DNA of 32,089 nt, from the NCBI GenBank assembly GCA_944354535.1, contig CALVPY010000025.1, positions 1 to 32,089 on the forward strand, read 5' to 3'. The stretch's first letter is position 1. The number at the start of each line of letters is the position of its first letter. The position numbers and the translations under genes were made by a program. The stretch is from an uncultured Clostridia bacterium (lineage in GTDB: Bacteria; Bacillota; Clostridia; Christensenellales; Borkfalkiaceae). The notes beneath the pieces were generated by a model. It did not search any database. It saw nothing but the letters and a program-made list of their open reading frames with translations, and was not told the DNA's origin. Positions 23,798 through 32,017 of the stretch are shown one piece after another.

Positions 23798-23826
23798 TTG
23801 TCAAACCCGGTAAATTGTGGTATAAT
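23798..23826 (+). promoter_or_regulatory. Promoter of the ygjP-tyrA unit
   Basis: TTGTCA (23798-23803), 17-bp spacer, extended -10 TGGTATAAT ending at 23826. An ATG at 23828 is too close to be transcribed; the next in-frame ATG, at 23834, falls on the predicted +1. Confidence 0.8.
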
Positions 23827-23833
23827 CATGCGT

Positions 23834-24472
23834 ATGGAAGGCATTGCATACAAGATAAAGCGTGGCCGACGCAAGACGATGTCGCTCAATATCGAGCGCG
23901 ACGGCAGCGTACTCGTGCGTGCGCCCATCGGCACAGGGAGCGAAGATATCGAGGACTTTGTCTTTCGGCACAGAGCTTGGCTGGAAAAAAAGCTCTCAGA
24001 TTTTCGCCCCGTTTCCCTCGATCTTTCAGACGGTGCCGAGCTCATTCTCTTCGGAGCGCCCTATGTGATCGCTTCCGGAAGGACACGCATCGCGGGGGAT
24101 CATATCTACCTTCCCCAAGAAGGACGCGAAGAAGCGCTGAACCGCCTCCTGCATCGATTTGTTCACGAGGTCATGAGCGTCTTCACGGCGCAGCTTGCTC
24201 GGCGGTTTGACTTTCCCTTTCAAGGGATACGCATCACCTCTGCACGCGGGCGCTGGGGCTCATGCAGCCGCGATGGGATCATCCATTATTCCTTCCGCAT
24301 CGCCTTTTTGCCGACCGCCCTCGTTGAATACATTGCCGTACACGAACTTTCGCATACCATTCGGTTCGACCACAGCCCGGCCTTCTGGGCGCAGGTGGAA
24401 AGCTGCCTTCCCGATTGGAAGGAGCGGAGAAGTGCGCTCAAAGCAAAGAGCTCCGTCATGAATTTACTTTGA
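23834..24472 (+). CDS. YgjP-like zinc metallopeptidase (DUF45)
   Basis: 212 aa. The pattern IKRGRRKTMSLNIERDGSVLVRAP at the N-terminus, RGRWGSCSRDGIIHYSFRIAFLP, and VHELSHTIRFDHSPAFW (HExxH plus a third histidine) are the hallmarks of the YgjP/WLM family. Cytoplasmic, with no TM. Physiological substrate unknown. The start was chosen for its position relative to the -10; the mRNA is probably leaderless. tyrA follows 8 bp later. Confidence 0.87.
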   Translation: MEGIAYKIKRGRRKTMSLNIERDGSVLVRAPIGTGSEDIEDFVFRHRAWLEKKLSDFRPVSLDLSDGAELILFGAPYVIASGRTRIAGDHIYLPQEGREEALNRLLHRFVHEVMSVFTAQLARRFDFPFQGIRITSARGRWGSCSRDGIIHYSFRIAFLPTALVEYIAVHELSHTIRFDHSPAFWAQVESCLPDWKERRSALKAKSSVMNLL

Positions 24473-24480
24473 AGAATAAG

Positions 24481-25299
24481 ATGAATATCGTAATATATGG
24501 ACTTGGCATCATCGGGGCGTCGCTTGCGGCGGCGCTCAAAGATGCCGGGCATACCGTGCTTGGGAAAAACCGCAGCCGCGGGGCGATCGAATACGCCCTC
24601 GCACATCAGATGATCGACAAAGAGGCAGCTTCTTATGAGGGAGCGGACGCCGTCTTTGTCGCGCTCCCGCCCGACGCTACGATGAAAGAACTTGACGAAG
24701 GAGACTTCCCCGAGTGCTGCATCGTGTGTGATATCTGCGGCGTCAAGGAAGCGGTGGAAAAGGTCGTCTTTTCCAAACCGAGGAAGTACCGCTATGTCGG
24801 AACGCACCCCATGGCGGGCAAGGAGACGAGCGGCATTTTGTCTGCTTCGCGCGATCTGTATCGGGGAAAAAATCTTGTCATCACGCGGGCGGCAAAAACG
24901 GATGAAGAGGCGCTTGAAACGGTGAAGCGCCTGGCGTGCGACGCAGGCTTTGGTTATATCGTCGAATGTACGGCAAGAGAGCACGACGAAAAGATCGCGC
25001 TCACCTCTCAGCTCGCGCACATCGTCTCCAATGCTTACGGAAAGAGCCCGCTCGCACTCAGCGTCAAAGGGTTTACGGGCGGCAGCTTTCAGGATATGAC
25101 GCGCGTGGGCGGCGTGGACGAAACGCTCTGGACCGATCTCTACTTCTATGACAGGGAACCACTTCTGAATGAGCTCTCCGACCTGATCGAGCGGCTCACA
25201 GAGTACAAAAAGGCATTAAAAGAAGGGGATCGGGAAGAAATGCAGCGGCTTTTGCGGGAAGGAAGGCTCGCCCACGACAAGTTTTTCAGCGAAAAGTGA
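24481..25299 (+). CDS. tyrA: Prephenate dehydrogenase
   Basis: 272 aa. Oxidative decarboxylation of prephenate to 4-hydroxyphenylpyruvate for tyrosine. NAD-binding GLGIIGASLAAAL (7-19), CDICGVKEAV, the active-site segment YVGTHPMAGKETSG, EHDEKIALTSQLAHIVSNA with the family histidine, and GFTGGSFQDMTRVGG are all present. No ACT domain follows, so feedback control must differ from ACT-bearing forms. The longer open frame upstream overlaps the ygjP gene and is not used. Weak ribosome site (GAAG). Confidence 0.93.
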   Translation: MNIVIYGLGIIGASLAAALKDAGHTVLGKNRSRGAIEYALAHQMIDKEAASYEGADAVFVALPPDATMKELDEGDFPECCIVCDICGVKEAVEKVVFSKPRKYRYVGTHPMAGKETSGILSASRDLYRGKNLVITRAAKTDEEALETVKRLACDAGFGYIVECTAREHDEKIALTSQLAHIVSNAYGKSPLALSVKGFTGGSFQDMTRVGGVDETLWTDLYFYDREPLLNELSDLIERLTEYKKALKEGDREEMQRLLREGRLAHDKFFSEK

Positions 25300-25318
25300 A
25301 AAATTTGTTACAATCCTA

Positions 25319-25347
25319 TTTACAAACGCACAAAAATCCTTTATAAT
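25319..25347 (+). promoter_or_regulatory. Promoter of the DUF1934-MBL-rho operon
   Basis: TTTACA (25319-25324), 17-bp spacer, TATAAT (25342-25347). The leader before the GTG start is only about 12 nt. Confidence 0.8.
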
Positions 25348-25365
25348 GGTGAGGATCGGATCGAA

Positions 25366-25746
25366 GTGGAGCAATGCAAGGTCGAGATCAAAACGCATAC
25401 AAAGGGAAAGGTCTCACTCTTCCGCGTCCGCGGCGCGTTTGAACGCACCGAACGCGGCCTTGAAGTGAGGTACTCTCACGAAGACGAGGAAGTCCTCCTC
25501 GTTCTCGGAGAGCAAATCCTTTCTATGGAGCGGGAGAGCTTGTCTATGTTCTTTCGGCGCGGGGAAGAGACGGCGGCGCGCATTCGTGCGGGAAGCCATG
25601 AGGGAAGTTTACCCATCGTAACGCGATTCTACGCCCTGAAAGAGTTGAACGGCCTTTACAGCGCAGCCATAAAATACGAGCTGGGGGATCCCGCTCAGAA
25701 ATTCAGTTTGGATATCCGCATCGGTCCGGGTTCGGAGGAGAGATGA
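25366..25746 (+). CDS. DUF1934-like protein (YwiB type)
   Basis: 126 aa with a GTG start at 25366; no in-frame ATG exists upstream. Predominantly beta, with alternating strands (VEIKTHTKG...LEVRYSHEDEE...MFFRRGEE...TRFYALKELNGLYSAAIKYELGD...FSLDIRIG) that fit the calycin-like barrel of DUF1934. Function unknown. First gene of the operon; its stop overlaps the next start (ATGA). Confidence 0.6.
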   Translation: MEQCKVEIKTHTKGKVSLFRVRGAFERTERGLEVRYSHEDEEVLLVLGEQILSMERESLSMFFRRGEETAARIRAGSHEGSLPIVTRFYALKELNGLYSAAIKYELGDPAQKFSLDIRIGPGSEER

Positions 25747-26408
25747 AAATACGATATTTGGGACATTCCTGCTTTTTATTGACCGAGAGTACCGGTACGC
25801 GCATTTTGACCGATCCCTACGGGGATGTCGGCTTCAGGATGCCGCGCGTCGAGGCAGACGTCGTCAGCGTCAGCCACGGCCATTACGACCACAACAACGT
25901 CAAAGCCGTAGGCGGGAACCCAATCGTGCTGGACAAAGAGGGTCAGTACGAAGTCGGCGGTGTGGAGATCATCGCCGTCAAGAGCTATCATGACAATGCA
26001 AACGGCGAAGAGCGCGGCGAGAACCTCATCTTCAAGTTCCGCCTCGACGGCATCGAGGTGTGCCATTTGGGCGACCTCGGAGAGGAATGTTCTTCTTCAC
26101 TCATCGAAATGCTTCTTCCCGTACACGTCCTCCTGATCCCGGTCGGCGGGAAATACACCATCGACTCGGAACAGGCCAAGGAGTATGTGGACCGCATCAT
26201 GCCGTCCATCGTCATTCCCATGCACTATAAGTCCAAGGGGCTTTCTCTGGATATCGATAAGCCGGATAATTTCCTCTCCGAGTTTGAAGCGGAGGATGTG
26301 GAAGAGCCCGGCACCTGTGAGATCGAGCTCACCCGCGACGATATCGACGAGGAAACGACCAAGGTCATTCTGATGGAGCGCGATAAGCATGGCAGAAAGG
26401 ACGCTTGA
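25743..26408 (+). CDS. MBL-fold metal-dependent hydrolase (UPF0173-like)
   Basis: 221 aa. Metal-binding SHGHYDHNN (HxHxDH), then CHLGDLGE, PVGGKYTID and IPMHYK: the reduced metallo-beta-lactamase layout of the UPF0173/UlaG-like group. It begins MKIRYLGHSCFLL, the typical first strand. Substrate unknown. ATGA overlap with the upstream gene; its last 20 bp overlap the start of the rho homologue. Confidence 0.88.
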   Translation: MKIRYLGHSCFLLTESTGTRILTDPYGDVGFRMPRVEADVVSVSHGHYDHNNVKAVGGNPIVLDKEGQYEVGGVEIIAVKSYHDNANGEERGENLIFKFRLDGIEVCHLGDLGEECSSSLIEMLLPVHVLLIPVGGKYTIDSEQAKEYVDRIMPSIVIPMHYKSKGLSLDIDKPDNFLSEFEAEDVEEPGTCEIELTRDDIDEETTKVILMERDKHGRKDA

Positions 26409-27828
26409 AGAGGAGTTCCGAGATTATTTAGAGACACTTCCCATTCAGACGCTCCGTACACTCGGACGTAAATTCGGCAGCCCCGCTTCCAGCAGAAAGA
26501 ATAAACCCGAATGTATCGAAAGCATCATCGAACTTCTGACGGGCAAAGCCGACCCCGTTCCCAACTCGGGCAAAGGCGCACCCGTCAAACAGAACTTTCT
26601 CGATCCTTCCATTATCCGCAGGCTTGAAGAGCTCAGGCTCGCATGGGAAAAGGCTCATAAAATACCGGAGCCACAAAACTACTTTACCGTTCATTCCCCG
26701 AAGCAGCCAAAGAGCCTCTACGATGAACCTGTTTATTCCGGGATATTGGAGATCATGCCGGGCGGTTACGGCTTTTTGCGCAGTCAAAGCTGCCATCCTT
26801 CCAAGAGCGATGTCTTTATCGCGGCACCGCTCGTTCAGTCTCTGCTGCTGAAGGAGGGCGATCTTGTCGCCTGTACGGCAAAGCAGGCAGAAAAAGGTGA
26901 GCCTCCCGCCATGGAGCACCTTTTAAGCGTCAACGGGATGCCCTTTCCCGATCTGTCACAGCGTCCCGCATTCGAGGGATTGACCGCGTGTTATCCGCAG
27001 GAGCGCATCCCGCTTTCTCAAAAGGACAATACGCTTTCCCTTCGCGTCATCGATCTGTTCACGCCCATCGGCAAGGGCCAGCGCGCACTCATTATTGCGC
27101 CTCCTCAGGCAGGAACGACGACGCTGTTCAAAGAGATCGCGCATTCCTGTGCCGCTCTCAGGCCTCAGATCCACCTGATCGTCCTGCTCATAAACGGACG
27201 ACCGGAGGAGATCAACGAGATCAAGAGCACCGTACCGGATGCCGAAGTCGTTTTTTCTTCCTTTGACGAAGACCCGCACCAGCACGTTCGCGCGGCGGAA
27301 CTTACCGTCGCAAGAGCAAAGCGGCTTGCGGAACACGGCAGGGACGTCGTTGTCCTGCTCGACTCGCTCGATCACCTCACTAAGGCGTATCACTACGGAA
27401 CGGAGAACATGGGAAGATCGCTTCCCGGCCGTTTGGACGTCGGGGCGCTCACGATGGCAAAGCGCTTCATGGGAGCAGCCAGGAATACGCGGGAAGCGGG
27501 CAGCATCACCATTGCGGCGACCCTCTATACCGACGGGAGCCGGGCGGGCGACATGATAATGGAAGAGTTCCGGCAAACGGGAAACTGCGAGATCGTTCTC
27601 TCGCGTCAGCTTGCCGCACGACGCATCTATCCCGCCATCGACCTCAGCCGCTCGGGAACGAGGAAAGCAGAACTTTTATTGACGGAGACGGAGCTTTCGG
27701 CAGTTAGGAAGTTATCCGATAAGATCGCCGCGGGTGATCTTATGTCCATCCTCACACTCATGAATAAAACGAAGGACAACACGGAATTCGCTGCAAAGTG
27801 CGATGAAGCGTTTTCTTCCGAAAAGTAA
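26389..27828 (+). CDS. rho: Rho-family protein with degenerate ATPase site
   Basis: 479 aa, homologous over its whole length to transcription terminator Rho. An N-terminal SAP-like helical region (LPIQTLRTLGRKFG) precedes the OB-fold RNA-binding domain (GILEIMPGGYGFLRS...SDVFIA) and the RecA-like core (FTPIGKGQRALIIAPP to SRSGTRKAELLL). The ATP site is altered: Walker A PKAGKT reads P-Q-A-G-T-T (Gln240, Thr243), LIDERPEE reads LINGRPEE (Asn269, Gly270 for Asp and the catalytic Glu), the Q-loop Lys is Arg343, and the R-loop Lys is Arg395. The Walker B Asp325 and the SGTRK arginines remain. Likely ATP hydrolysis is lost or greatly reduced. In an operon with DUF1934, MBL and ROK genes, not next to rpmE. 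Confidence 0.88.
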   Translation: MAERTLEEEFRDYLETLPIQTLRTLGRKFGSPASSRKNKPECIESIIELLTGKADPVPNSGKGAPVKQNFLDPSIIRRLEELRLAWEKAHKIPEPQNYFTVHSPKQPKSLYDEPVYSGILEIMPGGYGFLRSQSCHPSKSDVFIAAPLVQSLLLKEGDLVACTAKQAEKGEPPAMEHLLSVNGMPFPDLSQRPAFEGLTACYPQERIPLSQKDNTLSLRVIDLFTPIGKGQRALIIAPPQAGTTTLFKEIAHSCAALRPQIHLIVLLINGRPEEINEIKSTVPDAEVVFSSFDEDPHQHVRAAELTVARAKRLAEHGRDVVVLLDSLDHLTKAYHYGTENMGRSLPGRLDVGALTMAKRFMGAARNTREAGSITIAATLYTDGSRAGDMIMEEFRQTGNCEIVLSRQLAARRIYPAIDLSRSGTRKAELLLTETELSAVRKLSDKIAAGDLMSILTLMNKTKDNTEFAAKCDEAFSSEK

Positions 27829-27839
27829 AAGGAGATATC

Positions 27840-28787
27840 ATGATCATCGGAATCGATCTGGGCGGTATGTCCGCCAAGGGCGCCATCCTGCAGGATGGGA
27901 AGCTTTTAGGAAAGACTCGCGTCAAGACTTCGGCAGACCGTTCTGCCGAAGAGACCGCTTTGGAACTCGTGCGCCTTGCCATGGACACGGCAGAAAACGC
28001 AGGCGTTGATTTTTCCAAAATAAATGCGATCGGCATCGGCTCTCCCGGCGTCATCGACAGTAAGAACGGTACCGTCGTCAACTGGACCAATTTCGGCTGG
28101 AAGGACGTTCCTCTCGCGCAGATCATCCGCGAAAGGACGGGCAAGCAGGTATTCGTTACCAACGATGCCAATGCGGCGGCGCTCGGTGAGGCGAAGTACG
28201 GCGCAGGCAAGAATTATTCCGACAGCATCCTCATTACCCTCGGCACGGGAGTCGGCGGGGGGATCATCCTCGGCGGAAAACTCTTTGAAGGCTACAGGAG
28301 CGCGGGTGCCGAGATCGGCCATATGGTCATCCGCCAGAACGGCAGGATCTGCTCCTGCGGGAGGCGCGGCTGTTTTGAAGTGTACGCGTCTGCAAGGGCG
28401 CTGCTCGAAATGACGCGCGATGCGATGCAGGCCGAGCTTACGAGCAAGATGTGGGAGTACGCAAAGACGCTCGATGAGGTCGACGGAAAAACCGTCTTCG
28501 ATGCGCTCCGTGCAGGAGACGAAACGGCGGAAAAGGTGCTTCACGAATACGTTGCCAATCTCGGCGAAGGCATCTTAAATCTTGCCGCAGTTTTCCGCCC
28601 GCAGGCGTTCATCTTAGGCGGCGGCATTTCGGCGGAGAAGGAGACGCTTCTAAAGCCTCTTCGTGACTATGTCTATCCCCGTCTGTATGTTTCGGAAAAC
28701 TACGCGCCGCTCGAGATCTGCTGCGCGGAACTCGGAAACGATGCGGGACTTTACGGCGCCGCACAGTACGCCTACGACTGCCTCTGA
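27840..28787 (+). CDS. glk: ROK-family sugar kinase, probable glucokinase
   Basis: 315 aa. DLGGMSAKGAIL (phosphate-1), GIGSPGVID, NDANAAALGE with the catalytic Asp, TLGTGVGGGII, GAEIGHM and the zinc motif CSCGRRGCFE (CxCGxxGCxE) match ROK glucokinases of Firmicutes, which phosphorylate glucose with ATP. No N-terminal HTH, so not a ROK repressor. Good RBS AAAGGAG. Follows the rho homologue by 11 bp. Confidence 0.9.
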   Translation: MIIGIDLGGMSAKGAILQDGKLLGKTRVKTSADRSAEETALELVRLAMDTAENAGVDFSKINAIGIGSPGVIDSKNGTVVNWTNFGWKDVPLAQIIRERTGKQVFVTNDANAAALGEAKYGAGKNYSDSILITLGTGVGGGIILGGKLFEGYRSAGAEIGHMVIRQNGRICSCGRRGCFEVYASARALLEMTRDAMQAELTSKMWEYAKTLDEVDGKTVFDALRAGDETAEKVLHEYVANLGEGILNLAAVFRPQAFILGGGISAEKETLLKPLRDYVYPRLYVSENYAPLEICCAELGNDAGLYGAAQYAYDCL

Positions 28788-28788
28788 T

Positions 28789-29928
28789 ATGAAGAAAAAA
28801 GTTGCCGCGGCGAGCTTGCTCGCCGCGACCGTTTTGATGGGAAATTTTTGCCTGAGCGCGTGCGCCGGCACGGGCAGCTGGCAGGGCTTTCAAAAGAGAT
28901 ATTTTTTCCACACGACCGCAGATCTGAAGCTGTTTTCGGGCGCGGAAGGGCTTCCTTCCAAAGAGGAGGCCGTGCGCACCGCAGAGGAAGCCGAAGCGCT
29001 CTTAAAAGACCTGGAACAAAGCCTTTCCGTGACGGAGGAAGGCTCGTATGTTTACGCTTTCAACGAAGCGGAAGCGGGGGAGACGGTAGAACTCGACCGC
29101 GCCGCTTACGAAGTTTTTTCTCTTGCGCAGCAGCTCTATGAAGAGACGGGCGGCTGTTACGATCCTTCCGTCTATCACAGCGTGGAGGCGTACGGCTTTT
29201 ATAACTTTCAGGCGGGCGGACCAGCTCCCGAAACGCTGCCGACGCAAGCGCAGCTTTCCGCCTTTTTGCAGCTTTCCGACTATTTCCCCCTGATCGAGCT
29301 TTGGGAGGAGGACGGAAGATATTTTGCGAAGAAGCCCGAAGAGGCAGCCGTCGAAGCGGAGGGCGTTCGATACACCCTCAAAGTGGACTTCGGCGGCATC
29401 GCCAAAGGATATGCCTGCGACCGCGTGAAGGAGCTTTTGGGAGCGTTTGAGTACGGCTATTTCAGTTTCAGCGGCAGCAGCATGGCGGTCGGGAAATACA
29501 GAGAGGACCGCGCCTATTACGAGCTCTCCGTGGCGGCTCCCCGCGAAAGGGGCAGCTATCTCACGGCAAACGTGCAGGATACCTGCCTCTCGACGAGCGC
29601 CGACAACGGGCTCTACTATGAGATCGACGGGACGCGGTACAGCCAGATCATTGACCCCGAGACGATGATGCCCGTCAATGTGGAAGACGGCAAAAACGTT
29701 GCGGGGATCGTGACGGCGACCGTGCTTGGCGAAAGCGCCGCCCGCTGCGACGCCTTGACGACTTCCCTCATGGCGATGGGCGAAGAGCGCGCCAAAGAGT
29801 TTGTGAAGACCATCGACGAGACCGTTTGGTTCGTCGTGCTCGACGGGGATAAGCCGATCGTCTACACCAACGCGCCCGAGGGAAATTTTTCACTTGCGGC
29901 GGGGTACGGAGAGGCCGTCTCCATTTAA
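28789..29928 (+). CDS. apbE: ApbE-like FAD:protein FMN transferase, lipoprotein
   Basis: 379 aa from ATG 28789, immediately after the ROK stop (TGATATG). A lipoprotein signal peptide (hydrophobic LLAATVLMGNF, lipobox LSAC) anchors it outside the membrane. DFGGIAKGYACDRV, the TCLSTSADNG segment, SQIIDPETMMPV and RCDALTTSLMAMG follow the ApbE order. It attaches FMN to threonine in RnfG/NqrC-type flavoproteins. The CLSTSADNG segment departs from the usual ATSG motif. No ribosome site, so probably translationally coupled. Paired with a NusG-domain-II gene, an association seen with Rnf systems. Confidence 0.9.
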   Translation: MKKKVAAASLLAATVLMGNFCLSACAGTGSWQGFQKRYFFHTTADLKLFSGAEGLPSKEEAVRTAEEAEALLKDLEQSLSVTEEGSYVYAFNEAEAGETVELDRAAYEVFSLAQQLYEETGGCYDPSVYHSVEAYGFYNFQAGGPAPETLPTQAQLSAFLQLSDYFPLIELWEEDGRYFAKKPEEAAVEAEGVRYTLKVDFGGIAKGYACDRVKELLGAFEYGYFSFSGSSMAVGKYREDRAYYELSVAAPRERGSYLTANVQDTCLSTSADNGLYYEIDGTRYSQIIDPETMMPVNVEDGKNVAGIVTATVLGESAARCDALTTSLMAMGEERAKEFVKTIDETVWFVVLDGDKPIVYTNAPEGNFSLAAGYGEAVSI

Positions 29929-29946
29929 CGCCGATATGAGGATAAC

Positions 29947-30420
29947 ATGAGCAGAGAGAAGCTGCAGCAAACAAAACGTGCCGCATGGTTCAAGGGGTGG
30001 GATATCCTCATCTACGCCCTCATCCTGCTGCTCCTTTTGGCGCTCTTTTTGTTCTTTGTCATTTTTCCCGAGCGGGAACAGCTTTCAGGCATCGAGATCT
30101 TTGTAAAGAACGAGCGCGTCTTTTTCTGCGATTTTGAAGAGGGGAGTTATACGATCGAAGACGCTTCCCGCGTCCGCGTGGAAGAAAACGGCGCTCTCCT
30201 TTTAGTGACAGTTACGACGGAGGAAGGGTTCAACACCGTTGAGATCGATACGAAGGCGAAGCGGGCGGATATGACGGATGCGGACTGCTCCATGAGCCGC
30301 GACTGCGTCCACATGCCCGCGATCGAAAACACTGCGTCTGCGCCCATCTCCTGCATCCCGCACGGCGTCGTCGTGATGCCCGTGGGCGGAGATCAAGATC
30401 CCGACGGAACATTGCAATAG
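29947..30420 (+). CDS. NusG domain II membrane protein
   Basis: 157 aa. One TM near residues 18-42 (DILIYALILLLLLALFLFFVIF), then an extracytoplasmic NusG-domain-II-like region ending in DADCSMSRDCVHMPAI and APISCIPHGVVV, the family's C-x-x-x-x-C and C-x-P-x pattern. Such proteins often lie beside ApbE or Rnf genes. RBS GAGGATAAC. Last gene of the operon. Confidence 0.82.
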   Translation: MSREKLQQTKRAAWFKGWDILIYALILLLLLALFLFFVIFPEREQLSGIEIFVKNERVFFCDFEEGSYTIEDASRVRVEENGALLLVTVTTEEGFNTVEIDTKAKRADMTDADCSMSRDCVHMPAIENTASAPISCIPHGVVVMPVGGDQDPDGTLQ

Positions 30421-30434
30421 AATAAATACAAAAG

Positions 30435-30466
30435 GGCGCCGCCGCGGCATTTGCCGCGGCGGCGCC
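30435..30466. terminator. Bidirectional hairpin terminator
   Basis: 14-bp perfect, all-GC stem GGCGCCGCCGCGGC / GCCGCGGCGGCGCC between convergent genes. The T-rich side lies on the minus strand (CTTTTGTATTTATT), so it terminates the LRR gene best. Confidence 0.8.
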
Positions 30467-30479
30467 TCGTTGTGCCGTT

Positions 30480-31742
30480 TTATTCGCCCTTATAGTTGAA
30501 TACGATTTCTGCATTGAGCAGTTCGTCGTTCCAACTGCCGAAGTCGATCTGTTCCCACTCCGCCTCGCTGCCCATATAGTAGACGTTCGTAAGACTGCTG
30601 CAAGCCATGAATGCATAGTCATCAATCGCCGTAACGGAATCGGGGATGACGATGCTTGTAAGGCTATCACAATCTTGGAATGCCTGCTTTGCAATGTATG
30701 TAACGCCTTGTGAAATTTCGATCTTCGTCAAGTTGATGCTGCCTGCGAATGCCGCAGCCCCAATGTGAGTGACACCTTCGGGAATATCGATTTGCATCAA
30801 TCCGGTACCACCAAATGCACCCATACCGATGGATGTGACGCTGTCGGGGAGGGTAATGCTCTCTAAGGCAGTACAAGTTGTAAAGCCCATAATGCTGATT
30901 TTTGTGAGAGACAGGGGCAATACGACTTCCTTTAAGGAAGAACAAGCAACGAAAGCGCGACCGAAAGCTTGTGCGCTGTCCGGAAGAACGACTCTTTGGA
31001 CGTGGCATCGGGAAGAAGGTGAAATTCCAACGTCTAAATCAATATGATCTAAGAAAGCCATCCCTGCAATTCCATATGTTCCCGCCTTTACGGTATAATC
31101 GGTCGGAAGAGTTTCGTTGGTGGCAAGCAGCCAGTCGTTCATATACAGTGCGCCGTCTTCCCAATTGTCGGGATCTTGATAGAAGGCACAATTTTCCCAA
31201 GCGACCGAAACAATAGTATCCTGATTGCGTGGAAGACGGATATCTGTCAATGAGGGAAGCTCGGGAGCATAAAGCTCTTGGGTAGTGATCGTGACGATAC
31301 TATCAGGAAAATATAAACTCGTAATGGGTCCGCTTAGCTCGTCTAAAAAAGCCATGCGAACTGCTAAGCCATTGTATTCCGAAGGGATGACAACATCCGT
31401 ATCGGAGCAGCTCCCCATCCCGATAAACATATAGCAAGGAGCATAATTTTGCCCAAACAACTCAGCCATATATTCTGCCATATAGCTGTCTTCTGTGATA
31501 AGCTCAAACTCCAGCCCTTCGGAAGGTTCGGGGGCGGGTTCGGGCGTTTCTTCCCCGCCGGGCTGTTCACTTCCTCCTGGTTGCTCACTGCCGCCGGGCT
31601 GTTCGGTTCCGCCCGGCTGATCGCCGCCGGGGGTGACGACGCCCGTGTTTCCCTTATCGTCCGTCGGCGCGCAGGCGGCAACGCCGAAGATGCAGGAAAG
31701 TGCCATTACAAAGCATAACAGCATGGTCAAAAATTTCTTCAT
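30480..31742 (-). CDS. BspA-like leucine-rich-repeat lipoprotein
   Basis: 420 aa from the ATG at 31742 (GGGAGG upstream). A lipoprotein signal peptide (KKFLTMLLCFVMALSCIFGVAAC, mature Cys about 23) is followed by a repetitive linker of EQPGGS/T units and a Pro/Glu stretch. The C-terminal ~250 residues contain BspA-type LRR_5 repeats, for example ITLPDSVTSIGMGAFGG, IDIPEGVTHIGAAAFAG, IEISQGVTYIAKQAFQD and IVIPDSVTAIDDYAFMA. Such surface proteins mediate adhesion or host interaction; no cell-wall anchor is needed because of the lipid. A long structured leader precedes it. Confidence 0.9.
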   Translation of the reverse strand: MKKFLTMLLCFVMALSCIFGVAACAPTDDKGNTGVVTPGGDQPGGTEQPGGSEQPGGSEQPGGEETPEPAPEPSEGLEFELITEDSYMAEYMAELFGQNYAPCYMFIGMGSCSDTDVVIPSEYNGLAVRMAFLDELSGPITSLYFPDSIVTITTQELYAPELPSLTDIRLPRNQDTIVSVAWENCAFYQDPDNWEDGALYMNDWLLATNETLPTDYTVKAGTYGIAGMAFLDHIDLDVGISPSSRCHVQRVVLPDSAQAFGRAFVACSSLKEVVLPLSLTKISIMGFTTCTALESITLPDSVTSIGMGAFGGTGLMQIDIPEGVTHIGAAAFAGSINLTKIEISQGVTYIAKQAFQDCDSLTSIVIPDSVTAIDDYAFMACSSLTNVYYMGSEAEWEQIDFGSWNDELLNAEIVFNYKGE

Positions 31743-31909
31743 AGGGTTCCTCCCAAATGTATTTTTGAGGGCAGAAAAAGGCGTGCCGCCTTTCGGAGAC
31801 ACGCCCTGCATTGTATCTCCGATTTGTTGGGTACAAACTTTCACATAACGGAAAATAGAGATACGAAATGCCGATCCGTACCCGTTATGTGAATATTCAG
31901 TTTGTACCC
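31743..31909 (-). ncRNA. Structured 5' leader of the LRR lipoprotein gene (attenuator-like)
   Basis: The predicted transcript starts at 31909 with GGGTACAAACT, which pairs with 31829-31839 (11 bp); next to it 31882-31891 pairs with 31842-31851 (10 bp). A 6-bp stem CGGAGA/TCTCCG (31816-31821 with 31794-31799) then overlaps a terminator-like hairpin GGCGTG/CACGCC plus TTTTT (31775-31805), so the two cannot fully form together. The frame upstream of the ATG is open, but its extension is this leader, not protein. Confidence 0.5.
31775..31805 (-). terminator. Possible attenuator terminator in the LRR leader
   Basis: Minus strand GGCGTG, 3-nt bulge, CCG, loop, CGG, CACGCC, TTTTT, located 33 bases before the start codon. 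Confidence 0.5.
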
Positions 31910-31915
31910 GAGTTC

Positions 31916-31944
31916 AGTATAGCACATACGCAAGGGAATTGCAA
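31916..31944 (-). promoter_or_regulatory. Promoter of the LRR lipoprotein gene
   Basis: Minus strand TTGCAA (31939-31944), 17-bp spacer, TATACT (31916-31921) with TGC in front (extended -10). +1 is predicted at 31909, the first base of the long inverted repeat. Confidence 0.75.
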
Positions 31945-32017
31945 GTACCGTGTGGTGTTTGCGGGGAAATATTGCAGAAAGCTGCTTTCAGGAAAAAAGA
32001 TCCACCGGCATTTGAAG

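Noticed and set aside
23743-24045. Longer aroA starting 101 codons upstream
   Set aside because: It would cover the aroA promoter and the divergent ygjP gene; EPSP synthase begins at the Met at 23742.
31743-31844. 34-residue N-terminal extension of the LRR lipoprotein
   Set aside because: The internal Met has a GGGAGG ribosome site and begins a proper lipoprotein signal peptide; the extension covers the leader hairpins.
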